14,203 nt of DNA from positions 177,648-191,850 of the forward strand of contig NW_003132365.1 in assembly GCF_000003605.2 (NCBI RefSeq), given 5' to 3'. The notes beneath the pieces were generated by a model that searched no databases, was not told the DNA's origin, and saw only the letters and a program-made list of their open reading frames with translations. The DNA comes from Saccoglossus kowalevskii (lineage: Eukaryota > Hemichordata > Enteropneusta > Harrimaniidae). Positions 1 to 7,795 of this stretch are shown in pieces (positions within the stretch are counted from its first letter, which is position 1; each line of letters opens with the position of its first letter). The position numbers and the translations under genes are program-made.

Positions 1-151
1 AATGGAAGTCACAAGTATGAGGTTTGACCTGGGCGCGACTTGCACTGATTACCGCCGATGACTCCTTGATATCTTCGAATAACATGAAAATTACCTAATT
101 AAAGCTTGGAAACGTCTCAGTTTGTACTCGTTGATCTGCGAAACAGTGAAA

Positions 152-220
152 GTCGCCATCTTTGTTTATATGAGACCCATATATCTCGCACATGCGCAGC
201 GCGACGACTACCGGCTTTAA
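152..220. promoter_or_regulatory. Candidate promoter patch with YY1-like and NRF-1-like motifs
   Basis: Positions 152-164 read GTCGCCATCTTTG, whose reverse complement contains AAGATGGCG, the core of the metazoan YY1 site. Positions 187-198 read CGCACATGCGCA, which matches the NRF-1 consensus YGCGCAYGCGCR at 11 of 12 positions. Both motifs are known from CpG-rich promoters of housekeeping-type genes in animals, and the patch is richer in CpG than its flanks. No downstream exon was found, so the direction of transcription and the target gene are unknown. Chance occurrence or a repeat origin cannot be excluded, because part of this patch recurs at 949-978. Confidence 0.3.
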
Positions 221-838
221 CTTTGCATATCATGGGAATGAGATAATATGAAAATACCAGTCAATGTGTTTCTAATAATAACCATCGTAACAATAGCAGA
301 TTAAATTGTCCTAATGTCACTATCACGTAGTCTCAAACATCAAATAAATTTGTCGTGGCAAAATGCAATAATTATATATTAGCACTCTGCACATAACAAT
401 GATATTAAATGTCCGGACTGTCACCTGACAAAAAAACAACAACAAATACACTATAATACACCACCATTGTGATATATGGCGATCTTAATTTTACGTATTT
501 TACACTGACATCAAGGAGTTAAGTATTTAACTACATCAAGAGTTTCGACTTATTTGCATAACAGTCATTAAACATTTTACTAACTTGCAAAATAACCGTT
601 CTAAAACAAATTTGTGTTAGCTTCCGTTGTTCTAAAACAACAAGCAGACAGACAAACAAACGGCTTGATGGCTGATTTGTTTGCAGTACATATATATAAT
701 GCCGAACACAATTGGATGAACACTTAATACCAACCTTCATCGGGCAATAATATATTATCAGAGTCTACATAAAGACTTCATTCATCTAAATTCACGTGCT
801 TTAATATTTGTGCGCCTTAAAGCGGGACGGTCGTTAAC

Positions 839-978
839 TGCGCACGCGCGGGAATTGAGTCCCAAGCGACGATATCACACGCTAAAAACGCAAAGGCTCG
901 TGGGTAGACGCTTGTTTGTGAACAATGACACGCTATGGCCACCTGACGCATGCGCAGATGACGACTCCCCCGCTTTAA
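839..978. promoter_or_regulatory. Candidate CpG-rich regulatory patch with NRF-1 consensus site
   Basis: Positions 839-850 read TGCGCACGCGCG, a perfect match to the NRF-1 consensus YGCGCAYGCGCR. A second, weaker match (10 of 12) covers about 945-956. The segment 949-978 shares CATGCGCAG, ACGACT and GCTTTAA, in the same order and over the same 30-base length, with 191-220. A TATAAAT string follows at about 985. The patch is CpG-rich against AT-rich flanks. It could be a promoter, an alternative promoter of the same unseen gene as the 152-220 patch, or a piece of a dispersed repeat. Confidence 0.3.
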
Positions 979-1676
979 TACGATTATAAATACTTGCATC
1001 TGTAGGTTTTGTCAAGTGCACTACTTGATGATAAGATTCGGTAAAGGTCAGCTATGAATTTTGTGCTGCCAAATATTTTATTGAATAAAGATAAATTTAC
1101 ATTTTTAGCAACTTTCACCAGATATTTACTATGAAAAGGAAATGACGTCACAGCCTAGCTACTGCGTTAAGTGTAGCAATGTGGGATTATAAAATACTTA
1201 ATATGTAGTTATGTTTTAACGTGAGGAATGTACTAAAATATCAGTAAAACGTATGTGAAATGCAAAATTATTGTAAGGTAATGTATTAAGTTCATAATTT
1301 AAAAATAATATAGAATGAATACAAAATACCTCACAAACACTGTCTCAATTATTTATGGGTCTGATTAATGAGAAATGAAACTATTATAGATTTGAGCGTA
1401 ATGTTAAATCGTGTTTTATGCCAGTTTGTTTTGTTCACTGTTTATGGGCCTGTTGCCCCAACCTCTGTTAATATTGTCGACTAGGTTAATTCGCAAAACT
1501 TTGTGACTCAAAAGCAGGTTTACAAATATAATACAAATGAAGCAAATACATCTACGCAAAAAAAGTACATCAATGTTGATGCGAGTTTTCATGGCAGATC
1601 TACTGACTGGTGGCTGTTGTGTTTGTGGAAACGTTTCTGGCTCAAGCACAATATACTAACAGTCATGTAAAATATT

Positions 1677-1815
1677 TATCTCAATAATATGATTTTTTCA
1701 GCACATTTGAAGAACATCTCGCCAGACAGAAGATAGTGTTTGGCAGACTGTCAGAATGGGCCAAAGTTGAAACTACAAAAGTGTATTTAGCACACACACC
1801 AACAAATTGGATATA
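1677..1815 (+). pseudogene. Gypsy reverse transcriptase, C-terminal fragment
   Basis: The codons at 1677-1691 give YLNNM, at the place of the catalytic YLDD(I/V) box, so both catalytic aspartates read as asparagine. After a frame change, the frame from 1703 gives TFEEHL, then IVFGRLSEW and KVYLAHT, which correspond to the conserved Gypsy segment TFEEHL..L..VF.RL.....K..KC.. that follows the YLDD box. A possible remnant of the GLTGFYRRF segment follows near 1868-1890. The polymerase domain upstream of the catalytic box was not found. Confidence 0.82.
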
Positions 1816-1959
1816 TTGAGAAATTGACTACCATCTAGAAATTGTATGTAGCTGCTGAAGTGAATTGGGTTTACCGGTTTTCATCAAGGTGTTCAGGTGA
1901 TTTACCACTTGTCTACTATATGTGGAATTTCTGAACCTTACCAGTCCAAAAATAGTAAC

Positions 1960-2096
1960 TACCCTGATTTCTCACAACCTTTCATAATTCAGACTGATAC
2001 CATAGAGCAGTAGTGGTCTCCCTAATTATCGATCTGAACCCCAAATATAGGCAAGACAAGAGCAATGCTGATGATGTGGAACTGTTGTCAATGCCA
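1960..2096 (+). pseudogene. Gypsy RNase H, start and end motifs joined by a deletion
   Basis: Codons 1960-1998 give YPDFSQPFIIQTD, matching the canonical start of Gypsy RNase H (PDF..PFI..TDAS...GaVL), including the first catalytic aspartate; a stop follows soon after. Codons 2043-2096 give KYRQDKSN followed by AD and LLSMP, matching the end of the domain, where the family usually has YRPGK.N.AD.LSR.P. The two motifs are under 50 nt apart, where a full domain needs several hundred, so most of the RNase H is deleted. Confidence 0.85.
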
Positions 2097-2337
2097 CTAC
2101 TGTCATGATATAAACAACGTCACAATTTTAGGTGCAGTTTTACACGAAATAACCATCATGAGCAACCTTTTCATGAGCTGGATTCCACATCTGTAGTTTA
2201 GTTTGATGCTTTGCCAGATACGACAGACCAGGAGTTAGCATAAGCTCAACAGGTGAACCAATGAATTAGAGAAGATCATTTTTCTAGATACATAAAGCAG
2301 ATGTGAACTAAGGCTAAAAAGGAATACTTAGTAATCA

Positions 2338-2625
2338 ATGGAACAAGTTGCGTGTCCTGCATCAACAGTCCTTTCCAACAAATGCTTTCACACAAATACA
2401 GAAAAAGTGATTTTGACAAACTTCATAGACAAAATACAAACATTCTTTTGGTCTCATATTTATGGGTTGAAAAGCATGTTTGAACAGTTCGAGCATTGTT
2501 GTCTAAGAAAATGTCACAGTCACATTGCTCAACCTGTCTTAATCATCAAAGGGAATAGTAGAGAACATTTTCAAAACACAGACAGGCTTATTAAACCACT
2601 AACAACATTCAGAAAGGTTCTTTAA
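2338..2625 (+). pseudogene. Gypsy integrase zinc-binding region, open-frame fragment
   Basis: This 95-codon open frame contains FIDKIQTFFW (residues 29-38) and FEHCCLRK (residues 51-58). They correspond to the H2C2 zinc region of retrotransposon integrases, where KT..KI...F.W is followed by C..C..C...K. The histidine pair is poorly kept: H18 may be the first, while the second seems replaced by K23. The first cysteine of the CxxC pair appears to be F51. The ATG at 2338 is incidental, because the original polyprotein had no start here. The stretch just upstream (about 2200-2260) includes DALPDTTDQELA, resembling the linker between RNase H and integrase. No DDE catalytic core was found downstream. 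Confidence 0.75.
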
Positions 2626-2639
2626 AAACACTCAATGTA

Positions 2640-3590
2640 CCAATGCAGGTTTCTTCATAAGCTTTCGAGATCATGGTGGTTCTATATGGCTCATTGATAA
2701 ACAGACCAGCCCAGGGAATTGGTCTTTAATTAAACTATGTTAAATATATATATTGGACATATGCATCCCCGTAATGCCAGAGTGCATACTTTAAGTATTT
2801 TCGTGATTATTTATTATTACACCCCTTTTTCCCCCATGTAATGACTTAATGAGACAACAGCCATAAATGGGAATTTTATTTCCATTATGTGCTATTGCAC
2901 TTCTGCATTTAATCTACTACCAAAATGTCAGTTTTAAAGGCCGAGTTCGATGAGCTGATCATAACCTCTGGTTCATAGCTTTCATCGACTATATATGTCA
3001 CTTTCAGGTGAATCAGAATCCATAAATTGTGTATATCCAATAAATCAGAAAATTGGAAAACACTCAAATCAATTAGAAAACTTCTGTTATAATAGAAATG
3101 TGATGATTCGATTTACAACGCCATTTAAACCCAGCAGATAAGTTGTAAAGTTGTGACGGGGCATGTCTTGAAAATGTTTTTGCAAAGTGAAATTTACCAA
3201 AATAAGTACATGTATTTTATAAACCAGCTCAAAATTTGTGGGTGACCTTTCCCTTTAATTTCACACACCAATAGTCGGTACAATGTAACATACACTCCCC
3301 ATTGCCCAGTGATAATTTGTTTGCCCTATGTTGTGAATGGCCATAATTAATCAATTTCAGTAGTAAATATATTGTAATATATAGTACTTATTTTATGTCT
3401 TCACATTCAGAAATTTAATATTTATTTATAATTAAATTTTTCTTGAACAATGTAGAATGATCCCTCTACTTTCTTTCATTCACAGGTTCAAGTTAAATCA
3501 CCAATGTCCCTAAAAATATTAGTGCTGAAATATAATAACAATTAAAATATGATGAAGTAATACAAAATAAATGCACTATATGTGTCTTAC
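2640..3590. other. No gene recognised; probable intron 1 of the P450 gene
   Basis: No coding exon was identified on either strand between the Gypsy relic and the P450 splice donor. If the P450 gene continues towards lower coordinates, this is intronic. The only structure noted is a possible 325-bp MITE at 2934-3258. Confidence 0.5.
2934..3258. repeat. Possible MITE-like element with TTAAAGG ends
   Basis: The left end reads TTAAAGGCCGAGTTC and the reverse complement of the right end reads TTAAAGGGAAAGGTC. These agree at 11 of 15 positions, seven of them contiguous. TTAA at both extremities would fit a TTAA target-site preference such as that of piggyBac-type elements. The length of 325 bp is in the MITE range, and no open frame lies inside. 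The inverted match is short and could be chance in AT-rich DNA. Confidence 0.28.
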
Positions 3591-3593
3591 CAT
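3585..3593 (-). other. Splice donor of P450 exon 1
   Basis: On the minus strand the exon ends at 3591 and the intron begins GTAAGA (3590-3585), a strong metazoan donor. Without splicing, the frame runs on for about 31 residues of unrelated sequence to a stop at 3493-3495. Those residues do not resemble P450, which supports splicing here. The phase-1 junction within a glycine codon agrees with CYP2 family genes. Confidence 0.88.
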
Positions 3594-3939
3594 CACCATT
3601 CTTCACTCTTTTGAGCGTCCATGCATCTGGTCTTTCAGAAAATATGGAGTTGTTATCCACCAATGCTTCAGTCACAGCTTTATAGCCATTTAACACTATT
3701 ACGCGTTGGGTACCGACTTTCATTGAAAATACATTTCCAAACTTCTTCGCCATTTCCATGAACTGTATATGTGGTGTATCGCCCAAATTGTATAGCATTC
3801 CTACAAATGGCCATCCTTTTGGTCCCGGTGGCAAGTTGTATTGCTTCTTAGACCTCGAAAACCAGTATACACCAAATACAATGGCGAACACAGCTGTGAA
3901 CGCCGCTGTCCACGTATAATCAATTGCCACGTTGATCAT
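3591..3939 (-). CDS. Cytochrome P450, CYP2 clan, first coding exon (partial gene)
   Basis: Encodes the N-terminal 116 residues plus one base of a microsomal P450 monooxygenase, a haem-thiolate enzyme anchored in the ER membrane. Visible in order: a hydrophobic anchor at residues about 8-27, basic residues RSKK at 29-32, the proline-rich hinge LPPGP at 36-40 followed by KGWPFVG, then A-helix and beta-1 segments (MEMAKKFGNVFSMKVG, VIVLNGYKAVTEALV) and FSERPD at the B-helix region. The exon ends at NGD plus a split glycine codon at a GTAAGA donor, in phase 1, which is the usual CYP2 exon 1/2 boundary. The haem-binding cysteine, ExxR and I-helix lie in later exons that I did not find. The ATG at 3939 is the only start giving a standard anchor. 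The CYP2U/2D/2J-like subfamily cannot be decided from this exon. Confidence 0.93.
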
Positions 3940-3952
3940 AATTAGTCAGATT

Positions 3953-3966
3953 CTAAAATAAAAGTG
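3953..3966 (-). other. Possible splice acceptor just upstream of the P450 start codon
   Basis: Read on the minus strand, the sequence before the ATG is ACTTTTATTTTAG followed by 13 bases and then ATG. This pyrimidine-rich tract ending in AG looks like a 3' splice site. If used, the coding exon begins at 3952 and an upstream non-coding 5' exon (or a trans-spliced leader) would exist. AT-rich DNA produces such strings by chance, so this is only suggestive. Confidence 0.35.
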
Positions 3967-4098
3967 TACGTCTTTAGTCATGTTAATATCATTGTCAATT
4001 TGCAGATGTCATAAATGTGTTTTGTACAGGTACAATGTTATCGCAACTCAAAATGACCGGTCTTTAATTATGTACAAGCATTCTAAATATTGAAGACC

Positions 4099-4150
4099 AT
4101 ACTTTCATGTCATGACGGGTATAAACAATGAAACAATGTCATGAAAGTAT
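4099..4150. repeat. Inverted repeat upstream of the P450 gene
   Basis: ATACTTTCATG at 4099-4109 is perfectly complementary to CATGAAAGTAT at 4140-4150. With one mismatch the arms extend to 15 bases (4099-4113 and 4136-4150), leaving a 22-nt loop. The structure lies about 160 bp upstream of the P450 ATG on the minus strand. The loop, read on the minus strand, contains TTGTTTATA, which resembles a forkhead-factor site. It may be a cruciform-prone palindrome, a small transposon footprint, or a regulatory palindrome. Confidence 0.6.
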
Positions 4151-5187
4151 TTTAATGTCGAATGTTGCTAATGACGTATATTATATTTACATATCAAAAT
4201 GGACATTGGGGTAAATCAATCTGTCTAGTAAATCACATATATTCAAGTTCGAATATATCCATTAAATACCAAAATGTATAATTGGTAAAATATTGCAACT
4301 ATATTAAATTTATATATTAAATCAAACTATTGTGTCATTCGCATTTCAATGTCCGAATTTGAGGTATAAATTCACAATAAGGTGTACGCATGTGTGTAAG
4401 GAAAAAGGTGTACAAATTGCGAAGAACAAAAACATTGAGCTGATATCAACACTTTACAACCAAATAATTAACAGTGACCAGCATTCTTTCCCTAAAAATT
4501 AATACAAGCAATTATGACGAATTTGAACGATTTGTTTTTGTTTTTCATAATTCCTCAATTAAATGTAAGTTAGTATTTGTTGGTATCACTCTTGGAGACA
4601 CAGAATTAACTTTTGTTATTAACCTAAAGTAGTCTGAAGTAGCAAAATGTGTGTTTCTATATTAGTTTCAATTACAGGCTCACATGCACTGGTATTGTCA
4701 ACAGCTGTTGTACCAATTTTGAAATGGACAATCAAAATGAAATCAGTGTAAATGTGAAACAAATAATACATTTGACAAGTAACCTGTATGATGTGTGGGT
4801 AATATTTTTATATTGATTTTTGTTGCATTTGCAACAAATAGTGTCCAACCAATGAGAAATCAATAGGATTGGATAAACCTCTCAGCTGGCTTCAAATACA
4901 TAGTTCAAGCCTGCCTAACCAGTGCTTATACCAGGATTTAGTTACAGACATCTAGACGGTCTGTGGTTACAGCTTCATGTTCCGAGTAATCGCGAGAAAT
5001 TGACATTACAATGGAAAATAAAAGACTGACACTCCCATGCAATTAATAGCCAGTGAAAATCCCGGGATTGAAACATAGGTTTGGAAGTCACTGATGTAGG
5101 CAATGAATTACTTCAAGTCGGCATAAAGATGAGGTAGTTTATTTAATCAGTGCTGAACTAGAGGCTGAAATTATAATTAATTTCGTT

Positions 5188-5354
5188 GTCATATAATTTG
5201 TTTATTTCAATTTCTCCTGAAGTCAAACAGAATACACTGGTGAAAAGATGTTTTGGGAGTGTAGATTACATTGTGTATGGAGTGGTAGGGTCGGGTGTCA
5301 TACAATTTGTTCATTTCCATCTCTCATGAAGTCACATAGAATTTCACTGAAAAG
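5188..5354. repeat. Two-copy degenerate direct repeat, period about 109 bp
   Basis: The segment 5188-5247 (from GTCATATAATTTGTTTATTT to GGTGAAAAG) recurs at 5297-5354 (from GTCATACAATTTGTTCATTT to CACTGAAAAG). The copies are about 58-60 bp, agree at most positions with small gaps, and are separated by about 50 bp of dissimilar sequence. No third copy was found. This may be a local duplication or the remnant of a longer tandem array. Confidence 0.7.
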
Positions 5355-5737
5355 TTTTGAAGCATTACGTGTGAATCCAATTTTCAATTTTAGAGACAAT
5401 GACATTTTCACTGGAATTGATTTTAGCGGAAAAGTATTCCACATTATTGCATATGTACTGCAGTTTATTTTGATTCGTCCCTGATATCAAAATCGGTATT
5501 TCCACACCCCATATGCAAATGGGGTCTAAGAGCAAACAAAGTAGTCCGTTAAAGAGTAGCTTTTTGCGAAACATAGCAGAAATAAACAATATTTAGAAGT
5601 ACGATATTTTTCCCTTGGGTACATGAATATATTTGCCGAGTGAAATGAAGAGTGAAAATTTTAGGCAGTCACTAGTTTTTTTTCTTTTTATCTTTAAGAA
5701 TAAACTTTCTGCATTAATTTCTCACATTACTAATTAA

Positions 5738-6404
5738 ATCGACGACAGTTTAAAGATTATAACTCTTAATGTCCATGGACTCGGAGATATAAACAAAATG
5801 CATGTTATCTTTAATTGGTTGGAAAAACAAAAAAAGCTGACGTCGTCCTGTTACAGGAAACGCATGCTAACGAAACAACTGAATTGAAATGGGGTGGACA
5901 GGCTTTTCATGCTTTTGACACGACCCACAGCTGTAGGGTTTCTATTTTGCTTTCCACCGGGACAGATGTTAATGTAATTAAATGTAAAGCTGACTCAGTT
6001 GGCAGACGTTTACTGTTAAATTGTGAAATAGGTAAAAACAAATATACCTTTGTATCTGTAAATGCCCCAAATGCATGCAAGAATAGAAATTCTTTCTTCG
6101 CAAATTTGACTGACTGGTTACGCCAGAAGGATATTTATGAGTTAGTTATAGGGGGCGATTTCAACTGTATAATGCAATAAGATCAATGTTCCCTTAAGAT
6201 TATCGATATATGGAGGAAAATTAACCCACTCTCAACAGAATTTACCTATCGACATAAAATCCCCTCATTCTGACACATCTAGATTGCTTCTTTACCTTAA
6301 AAGATACGTGTGATATAGTCCAACACTATGTGATCAAACCTGCCATAATGACAGACCATAGAGCAGTTATTCTTACAATTCAGCAAAACCAGGAGAAAAG
6401 ATGA
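5738..6404 (+). pseudogene. LINE ORF2: APE-type endonuclease domain
   Basis: This domain nicks target DNA to prime reverse transcription. The N-terminal strand KIITLNVHGLG is read from 5753 and ends in a one-base frameshift in an A-run near 5830. The next frame gives LLQETH (5848-5865) with the catalytic glutamate, then VSVNAPN and GGDFN (6151-6165) with catalytic Asp and Asn. A stop follows at 6178-6180, after which the same frame gives DIWRKINPLSTEFTYRHK; about 30 residues seem to be missing here. A further frame change leads to LDCFF and TDHRAV (6351 on), with the final Asp-His pair. A TGA at 6402-6404 closes the segment. All core catalytic residues remain, so the damage is frame breakage rather than long divergence. 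Confidence 0.93.
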
Positions 6405-6797
6405 CCTGGAGTCTGGCGATTCAATATTAGCTTATTGAGCGATAATGATTATAAGGAAAAGGCTTGCAATGTCTTACAAAACTGTATAGCGAAATGCATT
6501 AATGCCAATCTGCAAAGTCAGTTAACACTTTAATATTGCAAAATACAAATTCGCGAATTTACAGTGGGATATTCTAAAGAACAATTAGCTAAATTAAAAG
6601 CTAAATTATCAAGTTTGGAAAAACAATTAGAATCACTAGAAAAGAAAATTAATAACACTCTCGATACTGATATATTGAATAAGTATGAGAAAGTTAAGAA
6701 CGACATTGAAATAATTTATTATCACATAGCAGATGGTGCCAGAATTCGCTCGCGCGTAGATTCCTATGTCAAAGGTGAGAGGTTGATTCCTATTTGA
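6405..6797 (+). pseudogene. LINE ORF2: linker between endonuclease and RT, with coiled coil
   Basis: The frame opens with GVWRFNISLLSDNDYKEK, the W.FN.SLL.D..Y signature that follows the endonuclease in L1/Tx1 elements. A TAA lies near 6532. The frame then continues through YSKEQLAKLKAKLSSLEKQL and LESLEKKI, a strongly charged heptad-like coiled coil, and reaches ADGARIRSR, matching the conserved A.GA..RSR box just before the RT. The frame is lost at GERLIPI and resumes one base over as DSYLTEVKLE (6785 on), where relatives have YF..LE. Confidence 0.88.
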
Positions 6798-7743
6798 CAG
6801 AAGTTAAACTAGAGTCTGCACTAACTGATGATGATAGAATTATATTGGATAAACCAATTTCCATAGAGGAATGCAAAATGTCCGTACTTGCTATGGGGAA
6901 GAATAGAACTCCAGGCTTTGACGGGTTACCGGCTGAATTTTGTTCGGAATTCTGGGATGTTATTGGGCAAATTGTATTTAACTCAAATTAATGAAGGTCT
7001 AAAAACCGGAAAATTATACGAATCACAAAACTGTGCAATTTTAAGGTTGATGTATAAAAAGGGAGAGCACAGTAGTCTAGATAATTGGCGTCCAATTAGT
7101 TTGCTAAATACAGACTATAAGATACTTGCATCTGTTATGGCTAGACATTTACAGCCAATTCTCGGACGTATCATCAATACAGATCAAACTGCGTATATTA
7201 AAAATAGATTTTTTGGCAAAAATGTCAGATTAATATACGATATAATCGCTTATACTGATATGGAAAACATTCCCGGGGCAATTTTGTTTCTAGACTTTTG
7301 CAAAGCGTTCGATTCTGTGGAATGGATTTTTTTATTTTGGTAATAAATTCGTTTCTTGGGTTAAAACAATTTATTCAGATTGTAAAGCACGTATTATCAA
7401 TAAGGCTTGGTTGTCAGCGAAACTACACCTAACACGTGGTATCAGACAAGGCTGCCCTCTATCGGCTTTGTTATTTTTACTTGTTGTGGAAATTCTAGCT
7501 TGCAAAATTAGAGCGTCAACAGCGCTTTCGGGAATCACCGTAAAACTTGACAATGTATTTAATAGGGAAATCCGCATTTGCCAAGTTGCAGATGATACAC
7601 TTTTCGTTACAAACGAAGACTCAATTACTAAGGCCATTGACATTGTAGTTAATTTTAGTAATGTTGCCGGTCCTAAACTAAATAAGAGAAAAACAGAAGG
7701 TCGGAAAAAAGTGGAAAAAACGTCGGAAAAAAACTGCCAATAT
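6785..7743 (+). pseudogene. LINE ORF2: reverse transcriptase domain
   Basis: RT motifs appear in order: MGKNRTPGFDGLPAEFCSEF (6894 on), NWRPISLLNTDYKILA (7083 on), DQTAYIKNRFFGKNVR, FLDFCKAFDSVEW (about 7287-7325) with the first catalytic aspartate, RGIRQGCPLSALLF (7436 on), VADD (7585-7596) with the catalytic aspartate pair, and GPKLNKRKTEG. The YADD/FADD box reads VADD. Frame changes occur near 6970 (frame lost at the stop ending at 6991) and near 7343, where a T-run follows the first catalytic motif. The first frame starts without a methionine because this is internal to ORF2. The motif set is unmistakably of the L1/Tx1 type. Confidence 0.95.
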
Positions 7744-7795
7744 TAGTTGGCCGATTGAACCAATTAAATCGTTACGGTGTTAAAACCAATTAAAA

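Larger units (their letters stand above)
1..1676. other. No gene recognised (5' flank of window)
   Basis: No convincing coding exon was found on either strand in this AT-rich stretch. The open frames here (minus strand 531-740, 817-999, 1416-1649) lack family motifs and plausible splice structure. The notable content is two CpG-bearing patches at roughly 150-220 and 839-978, annotated separately. If the P450 exon at 3591-3939 belongs to a gene running leftwards, this region would be intron or later exons of that gene. I looked for the expected CYP2 exon 2 motif (W..QR followed by LR.FG.GK) on the minus strand and did not see it. Confidence 0.5.
1677..2639 (+). mobile_element. Decayed Ty3/Gypsy-type LTR retrotransposon, internal pol fragment
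   Basis: Short matches to Ty3/Gypsy polyprotein domains occur in the correct order on the + strand: end of reverse transcriptase (1677-1815), start of RNase H (1960-1998), end of RNase H (2043-2096), and the integrase zinc-binding region (within 2338-2625). Reading through them needs several frame changes and crosses many stops. The spacing between the two RNase H motifs is too short for a whole domain, so there is an internal deletion. I found no gag, protease, integrase catalytic core or LTRs, so both ends are truncated or beyond recognition. If the P450 at 3591-3939 runs leftwards, this relic lies antisense in its first intron. The family call is firm; the boundaries are approximate. Confidence 0.85.
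3967..5737. other. No gene recognised; region upstream of the P450
   Basis: No exon was identified on either strand. Open frames at 5248-5484 (+) and 5365-5589 (-) overlap each other and show no domain or motif. The P450 promoter probably lies in the first kilobase above 3967, but I see no clear TATA box at a suitable distance. An inverted repeat (4099-4150) and a pair of direct repeats (5188-5354) are annotated separately. Confidence 0.5.

Noticed and set aside
1416-1649. Minus-strand 77-codon open frame considered as a later P450 exon
   Set aside because: It shows none of the P450 motifs (I-helix, ExxR, PERF or haem-binding loop).
3493-3590. Extension of the P450 frame to the stop at 3493-3495
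   Set aside because: It lies beyond a strong GTAAGA donor and the residues are unlike P450, so it is treated as intron.
7371-7643. Minus-strand 90-codon open frame inside the LINE
   Set aside because: It is the antisense shadow of the reverse transcriptase, whose motifs are plain on the + strand.
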